DNA of 64,000 nt from Candidatus Rokuibacteriota bacterium (GCA_003220345.1 QHSC01000087.1:76497-140496); one strand, 5' to 3'. Counted from the stretch's first letter, positions 30,597-39,616 are shown. Translations and numbers: made by a program. The notes: a model not told the origin generated them from the sequence alone.

Positions 30597-30657
30597 CCTG
30601 ACATCGCCTCCCCTGCCCTCGCTCCGGGGGCAGGGGGAGCGCGACAAGGACAACCAC

Positions 30658-30846
30658 ATGGCGCTGGGCGAATCAGGAATCAAGCAGGCCGTCCGCTGGC
30701 TCGAGGAGCAGCTGCACGAGCGTCCCGATGCCGACCGCGTGCGTCTCGTCGACGAGGCGGGGCGCCGCTTCGATCTCTCCCCCATGGACACGGACTTTCT
30801 CTTCCGTCACCTCGCCGAGCGCCCCCCGGGCCCGGCCAAGGCATGA
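30658..30846 (+). CDS. Small hypothetical protein (62 aa)
   Basis: MALGESGIKQAVRWLEEQLHERPDADRVRLVDEAGRRFDLSPMDTDFLFRHL; overlaps the downstream methyltransferase start. Confidence 0.55.
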   Translation: MALGESGIKQAVRWLEEQLHERPDADRVRLVDEAGRRFDLSPMDTDFLFRHLAERPPGPAKA

Positions 30847-31619
30847 CCGAGGCGCACAAGGCGCACGTCCAGTCGCAGTTCGGAAGAGCGGCGGAGGACT
30901 ACATCACGAGCCCGGGCCATGCCGGCGGCGCCGACCTCGACCGCCTGCTCGGCTGGGGCCGCGCGCGCGGCGCCGACCGCGTGCTCGACGTCGCCACGGG
31001 GGGAGGCCACACGGCCCTGGGCTTCGCCGGCTTCACCCCGAGCGTGGTCGCCACCGACGTCACCGAGCCCATGCTCCACGCTGCGCGCCGATTCATCGAC
31101 GAGCGCGGCGCCTCGGGTGTGCGCTTTGTGGCCGCCGATGTCGAGGCCCTGCCCTTCCGGGACGCCTCCTTCGGCGTGGTCACCTGTCGCATCGCCGCGC
31201 ATCACTTTCCCGAGCTCTTGCCGGCGGTACGTCAGGTCTGCCGCGTGCTCGTCCCGGGAGGCGCCTTTCTCATCCAGGACATCCTGGGGCGCGAGGACCG
31301 AGAGCTCGCCGCCTTCATCCTGGAGGTCGAGAAGCGCCGCGATCCTTCCCACGTCCGCGCCTTCACTCAGCGCGAGTGGGCGGCCTTCCTGAAGGCCGCG
31401 GGGCTCACGGTGATCGACGAGATGGTCATGGAGAAGGTGCGCGAGTGGGAGCAGTGGACGGAGCGCATGCGAATGTCGGAACCCGCCAGGGCTGACCTGG
31501 AGCGCTTCGTTCTCGCGGCCCCCCCCGCGTACCGGGAGGCCTTCGATTTCAAGATCGAGGGCCGCCGCATCCTGTCCTTCACTGACCGCATGCTCCTCCT
31601 GCGCGCCGATAAAGATTAG
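30843..31619 (+). CDS. SAM-dependent class I methyltransferase (UbiE-like)
   Basis: VLDVATGGGHTALGFAGFTPSVVATDVTEPMLHAARRFIDERG...FVAADVEALPFRDASFGVVTCRIAAHHF. Confidence 0.92.
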   Translation: MTEAHKAHVQSQFGRAAEDYITSPGHAGGADLDRLLGWGRARGADRVLDVATGGGHTALGFAGFTPSVVATDVTEPMLHAARRFIDERGASGVRFVAADVEALPFRDASFGVVTCRIAAHHFPELLPAVRQVCRVLVPGGAFLIQDILGREDRELAAFILEVEKRRDPSHVRAFTQREWAAFLKAAGLTVIDEMVMEKVREWEQWTERMRMSEPARADLERFVLAAPPAYREAFDFKIEGRRILSFTDRMLLLRADKD

Positions 31620-31635
31620 AGGCTGAGGAGCCGGG

Positions 31636-31911
31636 CTACTCCTTCAGCACCGCCACGGTCGCGCCCCAGCCTCCGCGCTCGGGCGGCGCGTCGAAGTAGC
31701 GCGAGACGAGCGGATGTCCCTGCAGCAGCGATTGGACCATGGCGCGCTGGGTGCCCGTCCCCCGCCCGTGGATGAGCCTGACCTCGCGAAAGCCCCTGGC
31801 CGCCGCCTCCTTTAAATACTCCTCGACCACGGAGCGCACGTCCCTCGGAGAGAACGAGTGGAGGTCCAGCGAGTCCTCGATGGGCAGGCGGATCGCCTCG
31901 GGCTCATCCAT
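31636..31911 (-). CDS. Smr domain protein
   Basis: DSLDLHSFSPRDVRSVVEEYLKEAAARGFREVRLIHGRGTGTQRAMVQSLL (LDLH...HGRGxG). Confidence 0.88.
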   Translation of the reverse strand: MDEPEAIRLPIEDSLDLHSFSPRDVRSVVEEYLKEAAARGFREVRLIHGRGTGTQRAMVQSLLQGHPLVSRYFDAPPERGGWGATVAVLKE

Positions 31912-31922
31912 CGGACCAGCGA

Positions 31923-32213
31923 TCAGCGCGGGATGGGATTGACGACGGGCGCGGGGACGACGAGATCGGGCTTGCTCTTCTGCTGCTCGCGGCCCTGCTC
32001 GGCCATGCAGGCCATCCACTGATACTGCTCGTGCTCCCTCCCGATCGCGACGACGCGCCCGTCCGTCTCTATGCGCTGCACCACGATGGTGGGCCATTGC
32101 GAGCACTTCCGGGAGCGCTGATAGGCCAGGTCCTGCTCGAAGGTCTGAGCGCCCGTGGTGCAGCCCACGGTCGCCGCCAGAAATCCCAAGACCGCCAGCC
32201 CCTGACGGATCAT
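31923..32213 (-). CDS. Small putative lipoprotein
   Basis: [21 protein letters not shown] (signal peptide, VGC); 96 aa. Confidence 0.6.
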
Positions 32214-33634
32214 CCGGCCAGAGGCGCGCGGCGCGTGTGCCAGTCGGTCACGCGCTGATAGGCATCGGCGACGCGCAGGACGGTCGCCTCGTCGAAGGGC
32301 CGCCCGATGATGTGGAGGCCCATGGGCAGTCCACCCTCGGTGAAGCCGCAGGGAATAGAGGCCGCCGGGTGGCCGCTCAGATTGAACGGGCGCGTGAAGC
32401 GGATCAGGCTCGCCCGAACGGGGAAGGTCTCGCTGCCGATCCGGGCTTCGTTCTGGCCGACGGGCTGGGCCTCGATGGGCGTGGTGGGGGCGAGAAGCAC
32501 GTCGAGCTTGGCGAGGGCCGCGTCCACCTCGTCGCGCAGCAGCACGCGGAGCCGCTGGCCCTTCAAATACTCGGCTCCCGTCACGAAGGCGCCCACGCGC
32601 AGGCGCTGACGCACGTCCTCGCCGTAGTCGGCGGCCCGCGTCTTGAGCCATTCCTCGTGATAGGCATAGGCCTCGGGGGCGAGGACGGCGTGGGAGGCGC
32701 CGGGAGCGACGCTCACCGTCTTGATATCGACTTCCGAGAGGGTGGCCCCGAGCCCTTCGAGCGTCTTGGCGGCGGCTTCCACGGCAGCGCGTTGCGCCGG
32801 CGCAGCGCCCTCGAGGAAGAAGGACCGCAGCAGACCCACCCGCAGCCCCTTGACCTGCCCGGTGAGCGCGGCCATGTAGTCCGGCACGGGGAGCACGCTC
32901 GTCGTCGGATCGCGCGGGTCATAGCCCGACATCGCGCCGAGCATGAGCCCGCAGTCGGCGGCGCTCCGGCACATGGGCCCCACGTGGTCCATGGACCAGG
33001 CGAGCGGCAGCACGCCCGTGCGGCTCACACGACCGTACGTGGGCGTGAGCCCGGACAGCCCGCACAGCGAGGCCGGGATGCGGATGGAGCCTCCCGTGTC
33101 GGAGCCGAGAGCGCCCGGACAAATGCCCGCGGCCACGGCAGCGCCGGAGCCCGACGAGGATCCGCCGCAGATCCTGTGGGTGGCGACGTCCCAGGGATTC
33201 CACGGGGAGCCGTAGTGCTGATTCAAGCCCTCCGGACCATAGGCGAACTCGTGCATGTTGAGCTTGCCGAGCACGATACCACCCGCGGCGGCGAGCCTGG
33301 TGACGACGGTGGCATCCTCGTCGGGCACCCAGTCCGCGAGGATCTTCGATCCCCCGGTGGTCTTGACCCCTTTGGTGCAGTAGAGGTCCTTGAGCCCGAT
33401 GGGCACGCCGTGTAGCGGACCCAGGGTTCCCGCAGCGGTGACCGCGGCCTCCGCCGCCTTGGCCGCGGCCAGGGCCGAGTCGGCCATCACCGTGATGTAG
33501 GACTTGAGCTTGCCGTCGATCTTGGCGATGCGCTCGAGGTGAGCCTGCACCACCTCGACGGGCGAGACCTTTTTCGCCGCGATCATGGACGCGAGATCCG
33601 TCATGGAGGTCCAGCAGAGGTCACTCACGAGCAA
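32210..33634 (-). CDS. Amidase (amidase-signature family, GatA/AtzE-like)
   Basis: [18 protein letters not shown]...[52 protein letters not shown]. Confidence 0.94.
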
Positions 33635-33644
33635 ATCCCCTTCC

Positions 33645-33821
33645 CTAAAAGATGCGGTACTGCGAGGCGGGCTCGGTCTCGAGCGGGATGTCGCGGATGG
33701 CCGCCAGTCCCGCGCGCCCGGCTTCCACGAGGGGAAGCAGCCCGGCCAGCTCGGTGTCGGTCAGCTCGAGTCCCTGCACCCTGGCCAGCGTGCGAAGCGA
33801 GTCGACGGTGAGCTTTTCCAT
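33645..33821 (-). CDS. GatC/AtzG-like small protein
   Basis: MEKLTVDSLRTLARVQGLELTDTELAGLLPLVEAGRAGLAAIRDIPLETEPASQYRIF, immediately upstream of the amidase. Confidence 0.6.
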   Translation of the reverse strand: MEKLTVDSLRTLARVQGLELTDTELAGLLPLVEAGRAGLAAIRDIPLETEPASQYRIF

Positions 33822-33849
33822 GCCGGGAGGATAGCGCATAATCCGGTTC

Positions 33850-34266
33850 ATGCCCACACCCCTTCAGGAAGCCCAGCAGTGGCTGCGCGAGTTCGAGACG
33901 GCCTGCCGAGGACGTGACTTCGACACCGGGCGCCGCATGTTCGCCGACGATGCCGTGGCCTTCGGCACCTGGGCCATGGCCGTGCATGGCCTCGCCAACA
34001 TCGAGCGCGAGCAGTGGCGCAATGTCTGGCCGCGCATCCGCAACTTCACCTTCGAGACCGAGCCGGTCGTACGCGCGAGCGGCGACACGGCGTGGATCGC
34101 GGCCGCCTGGTCCTCCGAGGCCACGGGCGCGGACGGCAAGCCCTTCGTTCGCCCCGGGCGTGCCACCTTCATCCTCGCGCCGCGAAACGGACACTTGCAG
34201 TGTGTGCACAGCCACGTCTCGCTCCAGCCGAGCCAATCCGAGTCGGCCCACGGCAAGCTGGGTTAG
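33850..34266 (+). CDS. SnoaL/NTF2-like (DUF4440-type) protein
   Basis: FETACRGRDFDTGRRMFADDAVAFGTWAMAVHGLANIEREQWRNVWPRIRNFTFETEPVVRASGDTAWIAAAW. Confidence 0.8.
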   Translation: MPTPLQEAQQWLREFETACRGRDFDTGRRMFADDAVAFGTWAMAVHGLANIEREQWRNVWPRIRNFTFETEPVVRASGDTAWIAAAWSSEATGADGKPFVRPGRATFILAPRNGHLQCVHSHVSLQPSQSESAHGKLG

Positions 34267-34280
34267 GATGCAGTTCGAGA

Positions 34281-34420
34281 GCTGAGTGCAGTTCGAGCTG
34301 AGACGTGGCCGACGAGCCGCAGGCGAGGAGCACGGCGAGGCGAGGGCTGAGTGCAGTTCGAGCTGAGACGTGGCCGACGAGCCGCAGGCGAGGAGCACGG
34401 CGAGGCGAGGGCTGAGTAAA
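34281..34420 (+). repeat. 65-bp perfect tandem duplication plus partial third copy
   Basis: Unit GCTGAGTGCAGTTCGAGCTGAGACGTGGCCGACGAGCCGCAGGCGAGGAGCACGGCGAGGCGAGG at 34281-34345 and 34346-34410, then GCTGAGT. Confidence 0.9.
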
Positions 34421-34441
34421 GTCGAAACGGAGGGAGCGACG

Positions 34442-35378
34442 ATGAACATCTTCAAGGCCATGGCGGTCAAGGATCTCGAGGAAGCGACCAGGGCCATTCC
34501 CGTGATCGACTTCGCGCCCGCATTTCTAGGCGAGCCCGACGGCCTCGACGCGGTGGCGGCCCAGGTGCGGGAGGCGAGCGAGCGCGTGGGCTTCTTCTAC
34601 CTCGCCGGCCACGGCGTCCCCTCCTCGACAGTGGAGGCCGCCTTCGAAGCTTCGCGCGAGTTCCACGCCATGCCGCTCGAGGAAAAGCTCACGCTCCAGA
34701 TCAACGAGAACAACATCGGCTATCTTCCCGTCAACCAGTCCATCCAGGGCGCCTCCCAGGTGCACAAGGCCACGCGCCCGAACTACAACGAGAGCTTCTT
34801 CATCAGCCACGACCGCGGTCCCGGGCATCCCGACGTGGTGGCGGGCACGCCGTTGCGCGGGCGCAACCAGTGGCCCGAGGGCCACCACGCGATGCGCGCG
34901 GCCATGGTCGCCTACTTCAAGACCATGGAGGCGGTGGGCGAGCGGACAGGAGATCGACGACGACGAGCAGTTCGGCCAGGGGCCCCACACCGACAACTCG
35001 TTCATCACCATGCTCGCCCGTGAGGATACCCCCGGACTCGCCGTGCGCCTTCCCAGCGGGGAGTGGCTGGCCCCTCCCGTGATCCCCGGCACGTTCCTCG
35101 TCAATCTCGGCAACATCATGAAGCGGTGGTCGAACGATCGCTTCCTGTCCACTCCCCATGGCGTGCTCAATGACACCGGCAAGGATCGCTACTCGATCGC
35201 CTTCTTCTTCAGCCCGAACGTGGAGGCGGTCATCGAGTGCCTGCCGAGCTGCACGGGGGCCGACAATCCGCCGCGCTACCCGCCCGCCGTGTATCGCGAC
35301 CTCGTGCTCGATTTCTACAACGCCAACTACTTCCACCGTCAGGGACATGCCGGAGCGCGCGCGAGCGGTCGGTCCTAG
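34442..35378 (+). pseudogene. Isopenicillin N synthase-like 2OG-Fe(II) oxygenase with internal out-of-frame loss
   Basis: Frame 1: IPVIDFAPAFLGEPDGLDAVAAQVREASERVGFFYLAGHGVP...YFKTMEAVGER. Frame 2 from ~34955: EIDDDEQFGQGPHTDNSFITMLAREDTPGLAVRLPSGEW...RFLSTPHGVLN... Confidence 0.75.
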
Positions 35379-35393
35379 AGGAGAGACCACGAC

Positions 35394-36329
35394 ATGAAGG
35401 TGGGATTCATCGGACTGGGCATCATGGGCGGGAGCATGGCCTCGAATCTTCAGGCGGCCGGCCACGCCCTGTGCGTGCACGACATTCGACGGCAGGTGGC
35501 CGCGCCACATCTGGCCGCGGGAGCGGAGTGGAAGGACACGCCACGCCAGGTCGCGGAGGCGGTCGACGTCGTGTTCACGTCGCTGCCCGGCCCTCCCGAG
35601 GTGGAAGCGGTGGCCCTCGGCGCGGATGGCCTCATCCACGGCCTGCGCAAGGGCGCGGCGTTCTTCGACCTGTCCACGAACTCGCCCGCCATGATCCGCC
35701 GGATCCACGCGGCGTTTCAGGAGAAGGGCGTGCACGTGCTGGACGCTCCCGTGAGCGGCGGGCCGATCGGCGCGAAGACCCGCCGGCTCGCCATCTGGGT
35801 GGGCGGGGATCGAGGGATCTACGACGCCCACAAGGACGTGCTGGGAGCCATGGGCGATCAGCACTACTACGTCGGGGCCATCGGGGCGGGCGCGGTGGCC
35901 AAGCTCGTGCACAACTGCTCGAGCTTCACCATCGGGGCGGTGCTGGCCGAGACGTTCTCCATGGGCATCAAGGCCGGTGTGGAGCCCCTGGCCCTGTGGA
36001 AGGCCGTCCGTCAGGGCGCGAGCGGGCGCCGTCGCACCTTCGACCGGCTCATGGACAAGTTCCTACCCGGGACGTACGACCCGCCGTCTTTCGCCCTCAA
36101 GCTGGGCCACAAGGACGTCTCCCTGGCCACCGCGCTGGGGAGGGAGATCGGCGTGCCCATGCGCCTGGCCAATCTCGCGCTGGCCGAGCTGACAGAGGCG
36201 CTCGCTCACGGCTGGGGCGACAAGGACTCGAGCAGCTACATGCTGCTCCAGCTCGAGCGGGCAGGAGTCGAGACCGGCGTGCCCCTCGAGAAGCTTCGCG
36301 AGGTGATCGAGCAAGACACGCCCTCGTGA
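35394..36329 (+). CDS. NAD(P)-dependent beta-hydroxyacid dehydrogenase (3-hydroxyisobutyrate dehydrogenase family)
   Basis: MKVGFIGLGIMGGSMASNLQAAGHALCVHDI..., VLDAPVSGGPIGAKT. Confidence 0.93.
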   Translation: MKVGFIGLGIMGGSMASNLQAAGHALCVHDIRRQVAAPHLAAGAEWKDTPRQVAEAVDVVFTSLPGPPEVEAVALGADGLIHGLRKGAAFFDLSTNSPAMIRRIHAAFQEKGVHVLDAPVSGGPIGAKTRRLAIWVGGDRGIYDAHKDVLGAMGDQHYYVGAIGAGAVAKLVHNCSSFTIGAVLAETFSMGIKAGVEPLALWKAVRQGASGRRRTFDRLMDKFLPGTYDPPSFALKLGHKDVSLATALGREIGVPMRLANLALAELTEALAHGWGDKDSSSYMLLQLERAGVETGVPLEKLREVIEQDTPS

Positions 36330-36368
36330 CGCCCGGGATGGATTGGACCTCGCGGCTCGCGAGCTTCG

Positions 36369-36797
36369 CTACCAGATGAACCACAGGGCCATCAGGGCCC
36401 CGAGAGTGATTCCGACGTCCGCGAGATTGAAGACCGGCCACCAGCCGATCGCCACAAAATCGAGGACCGCCCCGCGCCGCAGCCGGTCGTAGACGTTGCT
36501 GGCGGCGCCTCCCAGGGCGGCGCCGATGCCGACGTGCGCCGCCGGATGGTGGAAGATGTCTCCCTGACCGATCAGGAAGGCGAAGGTGCTGAGGACCACC
36601 CCCCAGAGGAGAACCAGAGCAATCCGCTTGTCGGGAAGGCGGCGACTTCGAGACGGCTTCATGGCGCAGCGGAGCCGGACACACCAGACCACCGCCGCGG
36701 ACGATCCATTCGCCAAACGCCTGGTCACCGCCATTTTCGTGAGCTGGTCGGCCAGCAGCACGAGGATGGCTGGCAGCAACACGGTGATGCTCGTCAT
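36369..36797 (-). CDS. Divergent LspA-like signal peptidase II
   Basis: LLADQLTKMAVTRRL...GGAASNVYDRLRRGAVLDFVAIGWWPVFNLADVGITLGAL: both catalytic Asp contexts retained; 142 aa, canonical NxGAAF region not recognisable. Confidence 0.85.
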   Translation of the reverse strand: MTSITVLLPAILVLLADQLTKMAVTRRLANGSSAAVVWCVRLRCAMKPSRSRRLPDKRIALVLLWGVVLSTFAFLIGQGDIFHHPAAHVGIGAALGGAASNVYDRLRRGAVLDFVAIGWWPVFNLADVGITLGALMALWFIW

Positions 36798-36874
36798 GCT
36801 TTCCTCACTGCTCCGCGCTCCTTTCGGTCATGGGCCCGCGCCGAGGTCGGCGCGGGCCCGGTCCGCAACGGTTG

Positions 36875-37432
36875 CTAGCCGCGGCGCTGCTGTGGATCGA
36901 CCCTCGGCGGCTCCCCGAGGGGACGCGGGGCCGGGCACGCCTGATACGCGCAGGGAGGCGGAGCCACTTGCGGCGGGCAGCACTCTTCGATCTGCTTGCG
37001 GAGGGCCTCCTCCCGCTGACGGGTGAGCGCGGCCTCGGCGTGGGTGGCCGCATACAGCTCGGCGAGCGCCGTAGTGCTGTTCCTGATGGTCGTTTGAAGC
37101 CCGGTCTGCGTGTGCGACTCGTTCAGCAATTCACAGGTGTTCCTGGAGATGTGCTCGAGGATGCAGATCATCGTGTCGTTCTGCGCGGCATTCTGAGCCA
37201 GGGCCTGGTTCGTGTAGTTTCCGATGGTGATGAGCTGGGCAAATCCCCAGTTGAGCGTGGTGTTGACGTCCTGGATCGACTTGGTCACCTGGTCCAGCTT
37301 CGCCTTGACATCGTCGAGACGGGCATTTGTTCCGTCGAGGCGGGTATGCACACCTCCCAGACGATTGTTCACCTCGTCCAGGCGGCCGTTCGCTCCATTG
37401 ACGGCGTTGAGGACGTCCTGCGCAGATGCCAT
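36875..37432 (-). CDS. Heptad-repeat coiled-coil protein with Cys/Pro-rich tail
   Basis: NGRLDEV NNRLGGV HTRLDGT NARLDDV KAKLDQV TKSIQDV NTTLNWG; tail IEECCPPQVAPPPCAYQACPAPRP. Confidence 0.65.
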   Translation of the reverse strand: MASAQDVLNAVNGANGRLDEVNNRLGGVHTRLDGTNARLDDVKAKLDQVTKSIQDVNTTLNWGFAQLITIGNYTNQALAQNAAQNDTMICILEHISRNTCELLNESHTQTGLQTTIRNSTTALAELYAATHAEAALTRQREEALRKQIEECCPPQVAPPPCAYQACPAPRPLGEPPRVDPQQRRG

Positions 37433-37513
37433 GGGGGAATTACCTCCTCGTGGGTGTGCGTCGGTCCACGTCGGCCGGCGCGGGTGACATCGAACGACGA
37501 CCTCGCGTGGTAC

Positions 37514-38608
37514 TTACAGTTGCAGCCCGGCACATACGCGCGTCCCCGGACAGCTCCCGATGGACATGGCCTTGTTGTAGATGGCGACCTCCTGGATCCT
37601 TCCCTTGAACGGGTGATAGACAGGCATGGCGCTGCCGACCGGGGGACGATGCATCCCGATCAAAAGGGACTTCGTTGAATCAGTGACCGGGCTGTAGCTC
37701 GCGGTCGTATCCTTCACGGGATGGGCGACACCGGAGTCCAAGTCGATACCGCGAACATACACGTAGAAATTGAGCTTCTTCGTCGGAGCGTCGTAGGTAA
37801 CGGCGAGATAGTTGGTCTTGGTGAAATCGACGGGCGTGAAGGGTCTGGCGGGGTCGTCCGGGGTCGCCTCGTCCTGGATCGGCTTGAACGTCGTGCCGTC
37901 GCCCAACCAGACCTGCCAAACAGGCGAGCCGCTCGCGGTCCCGGGAACCGGCCCTGAGAAGAGACCGAAGCCAAAGGCAGTTGGTGTTGCCGGGGGCGGC
38001 GGCACAGCTATGGTGTTGAACGCGAACACCGTCCGGTAGCGGCCCGATTCGGCTGGGTCATTCGGATCCCAGTCAGGGCGTACCAGAGCCTCGATAGTGA
38101 AGCTGTTGAGCAGGAGAGAATTACTGAACGGCACTTCCACATAGCCGCCATCGACATTGAGTGCGGTGCTCTGCTGTCCGGTAAGCTCCAGCAGCCCTGG
38201 TGCTTCGAGTGAAAGGAGGCCAGGGGCAGCCGGTGAATCCGAGAGGTTGGGAGCGGGTGGAGGGGGCGGAGGGGGCGCTGGCGGCTGAACCTTGACGCTC
38301 TTGTACGTGCCGTTGTTGGCGCCTTTCTCGTCTTTTGCTGTGCCTCCGGCCGTGACCGTGTTGGGAGCGGGAACTGCGGGACCCGTGGGAGGCTCCGCCG
38401 CGTGCTTCTCCTGAAGCCGCCAGTACGAAACCGGATTGTCCTTCAGCACGGTGCCCGGATAGTCGGCCACCGGATCCCCTGTCGGCCCGAGCTTTGTCTC
38501 GACGGTTGGATTCTCACCCGCGGTAAACGCTGTACAGCCGATGAAACGAAACAGCAGCAAGACGGCCAGCACGGCGAGCGGCGTAGTCAAGAAGTACCAG
38601 TCGCTCAT
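37514..38608 (-). CDS. LamG/concanavalin A-like domain protein, putative lipoprotein with Pro-rich linker
   Basis: MSDWYFLTTPLAVLAVLLLFRFIGCTAF; PPAPPPPPPPAP; DGGYVEVPFSNSLLLNSFTIEALVRPDWDP...LAVTYDAPTKKLNFYVYVRG...FKGRIQEVAIYNKAMS. Confidence 0.75.
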   Translation of the reverse strand: MSDWYFLTTPLAVLAVLLLFRFIGCTAFTAGENPTVETKLGPTGDPVADYPGTVLKDNPVSYWRLQEKHAAEPPTGPAVPAPNTVTAGGTAKDEKGANNGTYKSVKVQPPAPPPPPPPAPNLSDSPAAPGLLSLEAPGLLELTGQQSTALNVDGGYVEVPFSNSLLLNSFTIEALVRPDWDPNDPAESGRYRTVFAFNTIAVPPPPATPTAFGFGLFSGPVPGTASGSPVWQVWLGDGTTFKPIQDEATPDDPARPFTPVDFTKTNYLAVTYDAPTKKLNFYVYVRGIDLDSGVAHPVKDTTASYSPVTDSTKSLLIGMHRPPVGSAMPVYHPFKGRIQEVAIYNKAMSIGSCPGTRVCAGLQL

Positions 38609-38659
38609 TCGAGTTCTCCCTCTGGCGTAAACGGTTCAGCCGCGCGCCGCGTGGACCGA

Positions 38660-39403
38660 TCACGATCCATGGAAATAGATGACCATCAGACTGGCCGTCG
38701 ACAGCACCACTAAAACGGCGGAGATCACCTGGTGAAGGCGAAAGGCACCCACCGTGTCGATCGTTTCGCGGATCGATTCAAGCCACCACCGCCCCGCCCC
38801 GTAGCCTGCCACCACGATCAGGAAGCAGCTTCCGGCGAAGGGAAGCCGGTTCCACGCTTCGAGGGCGGCGATCAGGAGACACAAGGCGAGGCCCGCCTCG
38901 AGAAGCTGGGCGGGTATGCGACGACACCGCACGCCGTGCTCGTTGGGGAGGTGGAGTCCGAGCTTGCTGTTCGTCTGTCGCCCCCCGCAGCAGCCGTTCA
39001 AGAGGCATCCGAACTTCGTGAAGACCATGCCGATGAGCATGGTGACAATGGTGGCGTCCCAGAATGCGCCCACGGAGATTCCCATCGCTCGAAGCAGCGG
39101 CAACGAGAGCAGGAACGAGACGATGAGGCCTCCATACAAGGACGCTCCCCCGTCGGCCCTGCGCCAGATCCGGATCGGGTCGCGCCGGTAGAAATCCCAA
39201 TTCGAAGCGACGAAGAGCAGTCGTGCCCCGAGCAGAGCAGGCAGGATGAGGAGGAGCATCGACGCGTAGAGGGGCCCAGGGGCGAGACCGTGATGGGTGC
39301 CGGCGTATGTTCCCCCCGTCACGCCAAAGACCAGGCCGAGATACAGCATCGCCGTGTAGGCGTAGACCTTCATCCCGTGCCATTCGAAGAGCACCTGGCG
39401 CAT
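38660..39403 (-). CDS. Lgt-like prolipoprotein diacylglyceryl transferase paralog
   Basis: MRQVLFEWHGMKVYAYTAMLYLGLVFG..., GGASLYGGLIVSF, TKFGCLLNGCCGGRQT, RRIPAQLLEAGLALCLL, GAGRWWLESIRE. Confidence 0.82.
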   Translation of the reverse strand: MRQVLFEWHGMKVYAYTAMLYLGLVFGVTGGTYAGTHHGLAPGPLYASMLLLILPALLGARLLFVASNWDFYRRDPIRIWRRADGGASLYGGLIVSFLLSLPLLRAMGISVGAFWDATIVTMLIGMVFTKFGCLLNGCCGGRQTNSKLGLHLPNEHGVRCRRIPAQLLEAGLALCLLIAALEAWNRLPFAGSCFLIVVAGYGAGRWWLESIRETIDTVGAFRLHQVISAVLVVLSTASLMVIYFHGS

Positions 39404-39616
39404 GTCCCTCCTCCATGATCCACACAAGTGGCCGTGTCGTCCGAGTCGCACGACCTGGGAAGGCGTCCTGACACGCTATCAAATACCCGATCACACTTTC
39501 AAGCGTCCGCAACGTGCAAGCACGGTCGCGTGCACGCGTGGATAGAGGGCACCGCGCGCTACTTTCGAGAGGCGGGGCTCGTGTGGTGGGCCTTCAGGCG
39601 AGCTGGTGGACGAGGG

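Noticed and set aside
34281-34420. Tandem repeat considered as a CRISPR array
   Set aside because: Units are contiguous and identical with no variable spacers; no cas genes nearby.
36875-37432. Heptad-repeat protein considered as a phage tail fibre or prophage remnant
   Set aside because: No other phage genes (capsid, terminase, integrase, tail) around it; the operon context is lipoprotein processing.
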